A stretch of DNA of 64,000 nucleotides, taken from contig OY734803.1 of NCBI GenBank assembly GCA_963457535.1, forward strand, positions 620,001 through 684,000, written 5' to 3'. The notes under the pieces were generated by a model. It did no database searches, was not told where the DNA came from, and saw only the letters and a list, made by a program, of their open reading frames with translations. The translations under genes and the position numbers were made by a program. This DNA is from JAHRAW01 sp028066695. Its GTDB lineage: Bacteria; Pseudomonadota; Gammaproteobacteria; Arenicellales; Poriferihabitantaceae. This document shows positions 7,233 through 15,899 of the stretch, in pieces (position 1 is the first letter of the stretch; each line of letters opens with the position of its first letter).

Positions 7233-8405
7233 ATGCCGTTATCTTTCATGTTCATTTTCTGCGCCGCGCTCGCCGCGCTGGTCGCCTCGGTGGCGCTTGG
7301 CGCGCTGTTCATTTTGGATTGGCCGCTGTGGGCCGACCTGCTGCTTTATCTGGTGCTGCTCGCCAGCGTCACGCTGACTTTCGCCGGATTGCGCGCGCTG
7401 TTCGGCAAATGGCGCGAGCGCGCGCTGTCCTGCATGCAGGCGCTGGCGACGCTCGGACTGGTCGCGGCCGCGGCCTCGCTGGCCGCGCCGGCCTGGCAGG
7501 CGCTGGGGGGCGGCGACGGCGGCGCCTCGGTCGCCGGGCGATTGGTGCCGATGTTCATCACCGCGCTTTTGCTCTACGCGGCGAATTTGTGGCTGGACGC
7601 GACTCTGTCGGCGCAACACGAAGGCGGAAACTTGGAGCGCCTGACGCGGTTGCTGGCCGGTCCGCGTTTATTGCCGGCGCTGATTACCGCGCTGCTTTTA
7701 ACCGCCGGCATGATTTTGGCGATGGACTGGCTCGGGCGCGGCCTGCCGGGCGCGCGCGTGATCACCCTGCGCTTTTTGGACCGCGGCATCATTCCGCCGC
7801 TGACCGTGCTGCTGTTTTTCTGGGGACTTTTATTGCTGCTCGGCAAGCAGTGGAACGCGCGCGATTTGCGCCGCGCGGTGCGCGACTGGCGGCATAAAGG
7901 CGCGGCAAAAACCGCCGCGAAAAAGTCCGCGCGCACTTCCATGAAACTCGCCGGAAAAATCGGCGCAAAAATCAATCTGAACATGAAATTCGGCGAAGAA
8001 TTCGGCGCCACCGCGCTGCGCGCCAGCATCGCCGCGCTCGCCAAAGACAAAACCCCGCCGGACGAGGCCATCGCGCTGTTGTGGCAGCGTTACGAGGAGT
8101 CGTATCTGTTGCCGCGCTACATCAGTTGGGCGGTGCCGGTGCTCGGCTTCATCGGCACGGTGCTCGGCATCTCGCTCGCCGCCGACGGCATCCGCCGCAT
8201 CATCGGCTCCGACACCGGCCTGTCCGGCCTGTCCGGCGATTTAAGCGGCGCCATCGCCCCGCTCGGCATCGCCTTTGACACCACTTTGATCGCGCTGTCG
8301 CTGAGCGTCGCGCTGACGCTGTTTTTGTCGCTGGTGCAGCGCAGCGAGGAGCGCGCGCTCACCATGCTGGAATGGGAAGTGCGGAGCGCGCGCCGTGCCG
8401 GCTGA
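7233..8405 (+). CDS. MotA/TolQ/ExbB-family proton-channel-like membrane protein
   Basis: 390 residues. About six N-terminal transmembrane helices (residues 5-205), a basic cytoplasmic stretch (210-285), then two long helices: YISWAVPVLGFIGTVLGIS (about 296-315) and a second near 340-370 containing APLGIAFDTTLIALS. The last two match the pore helices of MotA/TolQ/ExbB proteins, which harvest ion flow for work in the envelope. The six extra helices make it longer than ExbB or TolQ. Ribosome site AAAGGAA at 7217-7223. First of four overlapping genes; the partner carrying the pore Asp is expected among the next two. Confidence 0.8.
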   Translation: MPLSFMFIFCAALAALVASVALGALFILDWPLWADLLLYLVLLASVTLTFAGLRALFGKWRERALSCMQALATLGLVAAAASLAAPAWQALGGGDGGASVAGRLVPMFITALLLYAANLWLDATLSAQHEGGNLERLTRLLAGPRLLPALITALLLTAGMILAMDWLGRGLPGARVITLRFLDRGIIPPLTVLLFFWGLLLLLGKQWNARDLRRAVRDWRHKGAAKTAAKKSARTSMKLAGKIGAKINLNMKFGEEFGATALRASIAALAKDKTPPDEAIALLWQRYEESYLLPRYISWAVPVLGFIGTVLGISLAADGIRRIIGSDTGLSGLSGDLSGAIAPLGIAFDTTLIALSLSVALTLFLSLVQRSEERALTMLEWEVRSARRAG

Positions 8406-8955
8406 ACGCGGGCGGCGCGGCGCGATGTTCGCGCTCGCCCGGCAGGAGGAAAACAACGCGCCGATGATGGCGATTTTCGGCGGTGTGTTCGCGCTGATGC
8501 TGGTGTTTTTATTGCTGGTCAATCTGTATTCCAACGAGGAAGTCCGCGAGCGCCTGGAGCAGGCCTCCGAGCACGGCCTCTACCGCATTCAGCGCATGGA
8601 CGGCGGCGCCGGCTACGCGGTCATCGTTTTTCCCGACGCGGTGCGCATCGTGGAAACCGGCGACGGCGCCTCGCTCGGCGCAATCTGCGCGCCCGGCAGC
8701 GCGTTCGTGGATTACGCGCGCCGCATCTACGACGAGGCACGCCAGCAAATCGTGTTCTTTCTGCTGGAAGGCAGCATCGGCGCGATGTTTGAGGCGCGCG
8801 AATGCCTGCGCGATTTGTGGCCGGAGCGCCGCCTGACCATCGGCTGGGTGGTCGCCGACGGCGAATTGCTGAAATCGGTTTCGCTGGACGACATCCCCTC
8901 CTACATCCGCGAGCACGCCGAGCCGCTCGCGCCCGACCAACCCGCCCCGCAATAG
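8395..8955 (+). CDS. Membrane-anchored protein of the ExbB-like operon, unknown family
   Basis: 186 residues from a GTG overlapping the previous gene (an ATG at 8425 is a plausible alternative). One transmembrane helix at about 22-43 (MMAIFGGVFALMLVFLLLVN), short cytoplasmic N-terminus, soluble mixed alpha/beta C-terminal domain. The topology is that of MotB/TolR/ExbD partners, but the helix has no obvious Asp and I see no OmpA-like peptidoglycan motif. The overlap implies co-translation and complex formation with the channel-like protein. Family not recognised. Confidence 0.75.
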   Translation: MPAERGRRGAMFALARQEENNAPMMAIFGGVFALMLVFLLLVNLYSNEEVRERLEQASEHGLYRIQRMDGGAGYAVIVFPDAVRIVETGDGASLGAICAPGSAFVDYARRIYDEARQQIVFFLLEGSIGAMFEARECLRDLWPERRLTIGWVVADGELLKSVSLDDIPSYIREHAEPLAPDQPAPQ

Positions 8956-10772
8956 TGGCCGCAGCCACCGCGCGCCCGCGGCAAATGCCCGATTTCGCCG
9001 GCGTCGCGCTGGTGGACATTCTGGCGAACGGCGTCGCCATGCTGATCATCGTCATCGTGGTCAGCATCGCCGCGCGCGTGGAGCGCGAAGAGCGCTACGC
9101 CGAGCAGGCCGACGAAATCGCCAGCGTCATGAGCCACAAATTCAGCACCTCGCTGGTGCTGAACAGCCTCGCCGCCAGTCCGCCGGCGGTTTTGCACGAC
9201 TACGAGAACTCGGCGATAGACCAGATTCTGGACCCGCAGGTCATGCCCATCATTGAACTGCACCCGGATTTCGTCCGCGAATATTATTCCGGCGCGCGAT
9301 GGCCGCGGCGCGAGTTGCTGAGCGAGTTCAACGGCATGCACGCCTGGCTGCTGTCGCTGAACGAATTGCAGAAACGGCGCATTCGCACCGACATTTACGA
9401 TGTCGGCCAATATTATTTGGCGATGTCCATTCTGCGCGAGCACGGCGTGCGCGTGACCCACTGGCATTTTTTGACCGGTCCCTTGTCGCTCGCCGACGCC
9501 GCCAATTGCCCGCCCGGAGTCGCCGCCAAAGACTGCCGCGGCCGCGCCGGCGACACCGACGCGCCGCCGCCGGCTTTGGCCGGCGCGGGCGGCGGCACCC
9601 CTGGCGCGGGCGCCGGTCAAAGCGGAGGCGAATTGAGCGAGAGCGAATGGCCGCCCGTCGGCGCCGGCGGCGACGGCGATAACGACGGCGAAGGAACCGG
9701 CGGCGGCGGCGATTCCCCCGGACCAATGCCCGAAGGCGCGGTGCCCGGCTTCGCCGCCAACGGTATCTTAGGGGGCGGGGGCGGGGGCGGCGACGCGCAA
9801 AATGGCGGTGGCGGCGGCGGAGAGAATAACGCGGGGGCCGGCAACAACCCCGGCGGCGGACTTTCCTCGGCCGAACTCGGCAGTTTCCCCGGCACCGAAA
9901 GTGGCAGCGGCGGTGGCGGCGGCGCCGGCACGCAAAGCGGACGCGGCGGCGGACAACAACAAAACCGCGGCAGCGAAGACTCCATCCAATTCCGCCTCGC
10001 CCTCCCCGAATCCATCCGCAGCGCGGCCGGCCTCGGCGCCGCCGGCGTGCCGCCGCTGGACCTGATGTTCGCCGCCCTGCTCCACTACCTCGGCGAATTG
10101 CAGGACACCTTGGACGCCGGCTACAGCCCGAGCGCCTACATCGCCGACTTCGGCGCGCAACTGCAGCGCGCCTTCTCCGCGCCGCCGCAACTCAGCGCCG
10201 ACGAGCGCGAACTCGCGCGCGAATTGGCGGTGCAGCGCGCCTTCCTGCGCCTCAACCAAACCCCGGCCGCCAACACCATCGCCGTGGAAGCCCTCGCCGA
10301 CAGTAATGACAGCGACGACGCCCTCCTGGTAATCCCCCCCAATCGCCTGCTGGACAAAGTCGCCGTGCGCGGCCCCGGCGAAATCCCCGACCAATCCCGC
10401 ATCACCCTGCGCCTCAACGCCTTCCCCGGAATCTGGAAGGGCCTGGATGTCCGCATAGAGCCGAACGCGCTGCTCCTAATGCCGCCCAACCCGCGCGCGC
10501 CGCGGCAACTCCGCTGGCGCGCCCTCGCCTACCTGTCGCCGCGCATGGACGAAGTCGTGGTCGGCTTCGCCCACGCCGACATCGGCCAGCAAAACGCCCT
10601 CCGCATCCGCGCCGATGCCGGCGGCGTTCGCCTCGGCAACCGCGCCCTGTTCTCCAAATACGCCGAATCCCCCTTCGGCGCGCGCGGCTGGCTGGTCACC
10701 CTCTACGCCGCATTGGTCGCCGGCCTGCTCGCCCTCCTCCTCGCCCGCCGCCGCTTCGTCCGCCCCGCATGA
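8955..10772 (+). CDS. Membrane-anchored Gly-rich protein, ExbD/TolR-like N-terminus
   Basis: 605 residues if the GTG at 8955 (overlapping the preceding TAG) is used; ATG 8985 is the alternative. N-terminal helix DFAGVALVDILANGVAMLI (about 12-40) has the Asp-containing pattern of ExbD/TolR ion-path helices. A periplasmic domain (about 45-190) follows, then a low-complexity Gly/Ala/Asn/Pro stretch (about 195-340) with homopolymeric Gly runs, a second folded domain (about 345-560), and a C-terminal helix with an Arg-rich end (GWLVTLYAALVAGLLALLL). Probably the stator/transducer partner of the channel-like protein. Its stop overlaps the next start in ATGA. Confidence 0.75.
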   Translation: MAAATARPRQMPDFAGVALVDILANGVAMLIIVIVVSIAARVEREERYAEQADEIASVMSHKFSTSLVLNSLAASPPAVLHDYENSAIDQILDPQVMPIIELHPDFVREYYSGARWPRRELLSEFNGMHAWLLSLNELQKRRIRTDIYDVGQYYLAMSILREHGVRVTHWHFLTGPLSLADAANCPPGVAAKDCRGRAGDTDAPPPALAGAGGGTPGAGAGQSGGELSESEWPPVGAGGDGDNDGEGTGGGGDSPGPMPEGAVPGFAANGILGGGGGGGDAQNGGGGGGENNAGAGNNPGGGLSSAELGSFPGTESGSGGGGGAGTQSGRGGGQQQNRGSEDSIQFRLALPESIRSAAGLGAAGVPPLDLMFAALLHYLGELQDTLDAGYSPSAYIADFGAQLQRAFSAPPQLSADERELARELAVQRAFLRLNQTPAANTIAVEALADSNDSDDALLVIPPNRLLDKVAVRGPGEIPDQSRITLRLNAFPGIWKGLDVRIEPNALLLMPPNPRAPRQLRWRALAYLSPRMDEVVVGFAHADIGQQNALRIRADAGGVRLGNRALFSKYAESPFGARGWLVTLYAALVAGLLALLLARRRFVRPA

Positions 10773-12439
10773 ACATGGCCATGCAGCGCTTTCTGCGCCG
10801 CCTCACCCAACTCCGCGCCCCGGCCAAACGCGCCGCGATCACTTTCGCCCGCACCCTCGCCACCACCGTCGCCACCCTCGGCCCCCGCAACCTAACCATC
10901 GCCGCCGCCCTAATCGCCGCCCTCCTCGCCTCGGCATTACTCGCGCGCCCCTACCTGCACGCCCTGCGCGCCGACCGCATCAGCGTGGAACTCGGCATCC
11001 GCATCGCCCCGAGCGAGCGCGCCCAACTCCTGGACGCGCAAGTCCTGGAGGGCATTGAATCCCGCGCCCTCGGCCGCGAACTCAAACTCCGCCTGGACCG
11101 CCCGGCGCGCCGCGCCACCCTCGCCCCGTTCCTGCTGGACCGCTGCGAAGTCCGCCAGATTGACTTTGAGCGCTTCGCCCAATCCCTGCAGCAACCCAAC
11201 GCCGCCAACGCCCCGCGCAGCATCTCCACCGGCCACCGCATCGCCGGCCTCCTCCACTCCCCCGCCACCGGCGTGGATTTCCCCACCGCCGCCCGCTATT
11301 GCGCCGCCGCCGGCGGCCGCCTCCCCTGGGCCGAGGAACTGGAAGCCGCCGCCGCCGGCAAGGACGGCCGCCTCTACGCCTGGGGCAATCACTTTGACCC
11401 CGGCGCCTGGCCCTATCTGGACGGCTGGCGCAACGCCGCCCGCGCCTGCGCCTCCTATCCCCCCTCCGACTCCCCCGAGGGTATCCACGACCTCAACGCC
11501 AACGCCATGGAATGGAGCGCCGGCAGTCTGCAAGCCCCCCCCGAAACCCGCCGCCCCGCCGCCCACGGCGCCCCCGCCGTCCGCGCCCGCGCCCGCGGCC
11601 TGTATGCCCTAAACGCCGCCTGGCTAACCATCCCCCCCCAGACCCGCAGCCACCACCTCGGCTTTCGCTGCGCCTACGACGCCCCCCCGCCGCCGCGCCT
11701 CGCCTGGAGCGACCGCCCGACCGCGGTCGCGCGCATGGACGGCGGCGACTACCCGCTCGGCCTGCCCCCCGATGTCCGCCTCGCCCGCCTCGCGCTGATC
11801 CTCCCCGACGAGCAGCTGCGCGAGGCGCGCCAACTCCTCGCCCTCGGCGAGCGCGCCGCCGCGCGCGTCAAAGTCGGCCGCTGCGAAGTCAGCCGCCGCG
11901 AATACCGCGCCTTCCTCAACGACCCCCTGGCCCGCGCCGGCCTGTTCGCCAACCCCCAGCAGCCGGCCGAGGAGACCTATGTCCCGGCAGACTGGCAGCG
12001 CCAATCGCGCGCCCCCGACCTCCCCGTGGTCGGCGTCAGTTGGTGGGCCGCCGACGCCTTCGCCCGCTGGGCCGGCGGCCGCCTGCCGCGCGCGCGCGAG
12101 TGGTGGCTGCTCGCCGCCGGCCCCGACGGCGCCACCTACCCGTGGGGCAACCGCTACGACCCCTCCGCCGCCATCACCGCCGACCTCGCCGCGCAGGGCC
12201 CCCGCGCCTGCGCCGCCCCCGGCCTGCGCGACATCAGCGCCGCCGGCGCGCGCCACCTCGCCGGCAACGTCTCCGAATGGACCCAGAGCATCGCCGTGGA
12301 GCGCGGCAACTACGCCATGTGGGTGCAAGGCGGCAACTGGCTCCTCCCCGGCCGCGCCACCGCCCACGGCGGCTTCGGCCGGCTCGTCCCCCTCAACCAC
12401 CGCTCCGCCGGAATCGGCTTTCGCGTCGTCTACGACTGA
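10769..12439 (+). CDS. Membrane-anchored protein with two FGE-sulfatase (SUMF1-like) domains
   Basis: 556 residues. N-terminal anchor (about 38-62, AAALIAALLASALLARPYL), then two tandem formylglycine-generating-enzyme-like folds: about 105-305 (RLPWAEELEAAAAG, YAWGNHFDPG, LNANAMEWSAG, LGFRCAYD) and about 330-556 (VVGVSWWAADAFARWAGGRL, YPWGNRYD, LAGNVSEW, GGNWLLPGR, GIGFRVVYD). Domain 2 lacks cysteines where true FGEs have them, so a binding (C-type-lectin-like) rather than catalytic role is more likely. Last gene of the four-gene overlapping operon, linked by ATGA. Predicted to face the periplasm and sense or bind an envelope ligand. Confidence 0.85.
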   Translation: MNMAMQRFLRRLTQLRAPAKRAAITFARTLATTVATLGPRNLTIAAALIAALLASALLARPYLHALRADRISVELGIRIAPSERAQLLDAQVLEGIESRALGRELKLRLDRPARRATLAPFLLDRCEVRQIDFERFAQSLQQPNAANAPRSISTGHRIAGLLHSPATGVDFPTAARYCAAAGGRLPWAEELEAAAAGKDGRLYAWGNHFDPGAWPYLDGWRNAARACASYPPSDSPEGIHDLNANAMEWSAGSLQAPPETRRPAAHGAPAVRARARGLYALNAAWLTIPPQTRSHHLGFRCAYDAPPPPRLAWSDRPTAVARMDGGDYPLGLPPDVRLARLALILPDEQLREARQLLALGERAAARVKVGRCEVSRREYRAFLNDPLARAGLFANPQQPAEETYVPADWQRQSRAPDLPVVGVSWWAADAFARWAGGRLPRAREWWLLAAGPDGATYPWGNRYDPSAAITADLAAQGPRACAAPGLRDISAAGARHLAGNVSEWTQSIAVERGNYAMWVQGGNWLLPGRATAHGGFGRLVPLNHRSAGIGFRVVYD

Positions 12440-12850
12440 CCCGCTCTGCCGCAAACCGGGATTGAAGTGGAATGATGCGGAATGAAGCGGAATGAAACGG
12501 AATGCAAACCCATGCCCAGGCGGGATTAGCCGGGATTAGGTGGGATTAAATGCCACCTCGCGGCGCTCCATTCATGCCTTAAATGCCCATCCATTTTTAA
12601 TCGCCCGGAAGCGGGTTAAAGCGGGTTTAAGCGGGTTTTTAACCCCAAAAAACAGCGCCCAAACCACCCCCTCCGCACTCCATTTTTTCCATTTCTCCCC
12701 GGATTTTTTCCGGGTTTTTCCGGGGACTTTTCGGGGATTGGAAAAATCCCGGTTAATCGCGGTTTTTTCGGTTTTGGGGAAATTCCCCTTTATTTAATGA
12801 CCACCGCCGAATTCGCCGAAAAAAGCCCCCGAAAATCCGGGCGTATTTAA
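12440..12850. repeat. Intergenic spacer with 10-bp periodic tandem repeats and T-tracts
   Basis: No convincing gene. It holds four tandem 10-bp units of consensus GAWGCGGAAT (12464-12503), three of SCGGGATTAR type (12520-12549), three of WAAGCGGGTT (12608-12637), then T-runs at roughly 10-12 base spacing between CCGGG blocks (12683-12775). All arrays share a one-helical-turn period. Confidence 0.7.
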
Positions 12851-12875
12851 AGTTTTGCCGGCATTTTGAGTATGA
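12846..12875 (+). promoter_or_regulatory. Candidate promoter of the first S8 autotransporter
   Basis: TTAAAG and TATGAT with an 18-base spacer, about 45 bases upstream of the lipoprotein start. Modest match to sigma70. Confidence 0.35.
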
Positions 12876-12917
12876 TTGCACCTGTCGCGCAACTTCCCGC
12901 GCAAACACCAACGGCAG

Positions 12918-15836
12918 ATGAAAAACACCCCGCTCATGCGGTTGCGAACGCTCGCGCAGTGGATGGCGGTGTGCGCGGCCGTGCTGGTACTGTCGGGTTG
13001 CAACATCAGCGAATATTCGTCATCTCAACCGGCGCCGGCAATTGCTCCGGCTGGCCAGACTTTCCCGCGCACTCTGCCTAGTGTGCCGGTGCCTGTTTCC
13101 GTCAATGATGGGCTCTTCCAGCAGGAAAAAAAGCGCTTCGAAGATCACGAATACGCGCCACAAATCTGGAGTTTCCGGGATGACAGGGCTTTCGCTAGTT
13201 TGGAGCCGTGCAACTTCGTGCCTAAGGAGTGCTACACCCTCGACACCGCCTATCACCTGCATCTCATCAACGCTTCCGCCGCATATGCGCGCGGCGCAAC
13301 CGGCAAGGGCGAAATTGTCGCCGTTGTCGACGACGGCATTGATCACCGCAGCAATGAATTTGATGCGCTCGATGAAAATGGTCAACGAACCGGCAGCAAG
13401 GTCGCCATAACCACGCAGCCGCAAAAAATAAAAGTGGGACCCAAGGGGGAGAAAGAATTGGTGCCCTATGATCCCATTGCCGGCGACCCTGATCCTCAAC
13501 CCAGTCGGTCGCGACCGGACACATTTAATCACTGGGACGGAATCAGGCACGGAACCGCGGTTGCCTCGCTGATAGCCGCTCGGCGGGACGGCAGGAAAGG
13601 CTACGACGGCCTCCCGGTCGGCTTGCTTCGCGAACAGAACATGCAGGGAGTCGCTTTTGACGCCGCGTTGTATTTTCACCAAGTCGCACTTGGTCGCTTC
13701 GGCTTTGAAACGCCGCACAACTTGTCCGATTGGACCGAAGAGCACGACAAACGAATCGCCGAGCAGTATTTTGATCTCAGCGGTGTGCGCGAATCCGGCG
13801 CGCGCATCGTCAACCACAGTTTCGTCTGGCCCAACATCGGCGATATCGACCATTTTGACGAGCAGGTTGTCCGCGAGAAATTCAAGCACACCGCGGCCGC
13901 GATAGCGCAAAAAGACATCCCCAACGCCGACAAAATCATCGTTGTCCGCGCCGCCGGAAATAGCGGCGAAAAAGTCACCATAAAGCGCACCTCGCCGGAA
14001 CTGCACTCGGGCCTCGGCGTGCATTTCCCCGAATTGCGGGGTCATGTTCTCGCGGTGGTGGCGGTCGATCGGAACGGCGAATTGGCGAAGTTCTCCAATC
14101 CGTGCGGAAGCGCCAAAGTTTTTTGCCTGGCCGCGCCGGGCGTGAATCTGCTCGCCGTCGACCCGTTTGACGGGCATGGTGACGCCGGCGACCTTGTCGG
14201 CGAGCATGACGATTACAAAGAAATGGATATTTTTCCCGTGCCGAAGAACTTGGAGTTCCCACCTTTTGAAAAAACCACCTACCCCCCCTTCCCAAGAGCT
14301 GTGGAAGTTCGGAAATTTGAGAGGGAAAATTTCCACAAGAATACTGTTCCCAATACGCGCAGGGCACCGACCACTAATGTGGTCAGCGGCACTTCATTTG
14401 CCACCGCGCTGGTCAGCGGCGGACTTGCGCTGTTGCGGCAGCATTTCAGCGTGGACCACGCGGACGGCACCCGCAGTTATCAACTCGGCAGCACCGAATT
14501 GGTCGCGCGCCTGCTCGCCACTGCCAACCGCGCCGAAAATTATGCCAACTCCGACAAATACGGCCACGGCTTGATGGATTTGGATAAGGCTACCGCGCCA
14601 GTAGGCGCATTGGCGACTTCCCTCTCCACCGACCCCACCGCCCAACCGTTTGACGCTTCCGCTTTTTCAGTGAGCGGCAACGCCTTCGGCGGCGCAATGC
14701 GCGACGCGCTCGGCGGCGTGAAAATCGCCGCGTTTGACGAACTGGACGCGCCCTTCTTCTTCCCCCTCGCCGACGGTGTTTCCCACGCCCCGCAAATCTC
14801 CGCCGGACATTCCGACTCCCTGCGGCAGCACGAACTCGCCCTCGGCGGCGCGGCAAATGCAAGTCTCGCGCTCTCCCTCGCCGCCGGCGAATTGTCCGCC
14901 GCGCGCATTCGGCGCGGCAACCTGTGGTTCTCCTACGGACACCACGGCGGACGCGAAGCCGGGCTGTATTACGGCGACCATGCCAATCACTTGGCCGGCG
15001 GGAATGAAAATCTCATCGGAAACTTCGGCATGAATTTCGCCACGGAAAATGCCGCGGAAACCTCCGCGAACGCCGCCCGCCACTTCCGCGCCCCGCTGGC
15101 ATTCGCCTCGCCCTACCTGTCGCTGGTCCGCGACGGACCCGGCCTCGGCTGGTCGCAGCCCCTGCGCTCCGGCGCGCGTTTCGGTTTCTCGCTGATGCAC
15201 GGCGCGCCGCAGTTTGACCACTTCGCAAACCCCGGCGGCGCGCGCGGACTCGGCGCGTTGTTTGACTTCCGCCCCAACAACACCTCCCTCTCCCTGCAAG
15301 CCGGCGCGGTGCGCGAAGCCGACGGCTTTTTGGGCGCGCGCGCCCAAGGCAACTTCGGCGAAATCTCCGCCGACACCGCCTTCGCCGGCATCGGCGGCGA
15401 CTGGGCGGCAATGCAAAACTGGCGCCTGCTCGCCTCAGCCTACCTCGGCCACACCAAGGCCGACACCGGAGACGGCATGCTGCGCGCCGCCGATGACATC
15501 GTCAGCAGCGCATTCAGCCTCGGCCTGGCGCGCGCCGGACTTGCCCGCCGCGGCGACTGGCTCGGTCTGCGATTGTCGCAACCCCTCCGCGCCGAGAGCG
15601 GCGCCGCGCACCTGCGAATTCCCGCCGGCCGCACCAAATACCGCGAAGTAATCCACCGCCAACACAAACTGGAACTCACCCCGAGCGGCCGCAATTTGCA
15701 GGTGGAAGCCGAATACCGCGTCCCATTCGCCGGCGGAAACTTGCGCGCCGGCCTCGGCTTTGACCGCCACGCCAACCACGACCGCGCGCGCGACTTGGAA
15801 ACCTTTTTGCGGCTGGGGTTTGAGCGGCGGTTTTGA
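12918..15836 (+). CDS. Autotransporter subtilisin-like serine protease A (lipoprotein)
   Basis: 972 residues from ATG 12918. Lipoprotein signal with lipobox LSGC (Cys28). S8 protease domain about 125-570 with catalytic Asp138 (VVDDGIDH), His211 (RHGTAVASL), oxyanion Asn348 (AAGNSG) and Ser493 (SGTSFATALVSGG). The C-terminal third is an autotransporter beta-domain ending in LGFERRF with terminal Phe, expected to insert in the outer membrane and display the protease. A 756-bp part of the barrel region is almost identical in DNA to the second S8 gene. Roles of such proteases include maturation of surface proteins and nutrient release; substrate unknown. Confidence 0.92.
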   Translation: MKNTPLMRLRTLAQWMAVCAAVLVLSGCNISEYSSSQPAPAIAPAGQTFPRTLPSVPVPVSVNDGLFQQEKKRFEDHEYAPQIWSFRDDRAFASLEPCNFVPKECYTLDTAYHLHLINASAAYARGATGKGEIVAVVDDGIDHRSNEFDALDENGQRTGSKVAITTQPQKIKVGPKGEKELVPYDPIAGDPDPQPSRSRPDTFNHWDGIRHGTAVASLIAARRDGRKGYDGLPVGLLREQNMQGVAFDAALYFHQVALGRFGFETPHNLSDWTEEHDKRIAEQYFDLSGVRESGARIVNHSFVWPNIGDIDHFDEQVVREKFKHTAAAIAQKDIPNADKIIVVRAAGNSGEKVTIKRTSPELHSGLGVHFPELRGHVLAVVAVDRNGELAKFSNPCGSAKVFCLAAPGVNLLAVDPFDGHGDAGDLVGEHDDYKEMDIFPVPKNLEFPPFEKTTYPPFPRAVEVRKFERENFHKNTVPNTRRAPTTNVVSGTSFATALVSGGLALLRQHFSVDHADGTRSYQLGSTELVARLLATANRAENYANSDKYGHGLMDLDKATAPVGALATSLSTDPTAQPFDASAFSVSGNAFGGAMRDALGGVKIAAFDELDAPFFFPLADGVSHAPQISAGHSDSLRQHELALGGAANASLALSLAAGELSAARIRRGNLWFSYGHHGGREAGLYYGDHANHLAGGNENLIGNFGMNFATENAAETSANAARHFRAPLAFASPYLSLVRDGPGLGWSQPLRSGARFGFSLMHGAPQFDHFANPGGARGLGALFDFRPNNTSLSLQAGAVREADGFLGARAQGNFGEISADTAFAGIGGDWAAMQNWRLLASAYLGHTKADTGDGMLRAADDIVSSAFSLGLARAGLARRGDWLGLRLSQPLRAESGAAHLRIPAGRTKYREVIHRQHKLELTPSGRNLQVEAEYRVPFAGGNLRAGLGFDRHANHDRARDLETFLRLGFERRF
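14828..15583. repeat. 756-bp near-identical repeat in the autotransporter barrel region, copy 1
   Basis: By eye it matches 20917-21672 with a single difference (C at 15506, T at 21595), while sequence on both sides carries several silent and replacement changes. This indicates recent gene conversion rather than simple duplication of the whole gene. Confidence 0.85.
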
Positions 15837-15899
15837 GGATCACCCCCGCTGTCATGGAACGATAGCAACGCGCAGCAAGTGGGATATGATGCATTAAAC

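Noticed and set aside
9617..10015. Minus-strand Pro-rich ORF opposite the Gly-rich tract
   Set aside because: Simply the complement of Gly codons; no start signals.
12464..12637. CRISPR array or plasmid-type iterons
   Set aside because: Units are 10 bases, contiguous, without spacers; no cas or rep genes in the window.
12540..12797. 85-codon ORF in the spacer before the first autotransporter
   Set aside because: Runs through tandem repeats and T-tracts, no ribosome site, composition unlike a protein-coding gene.
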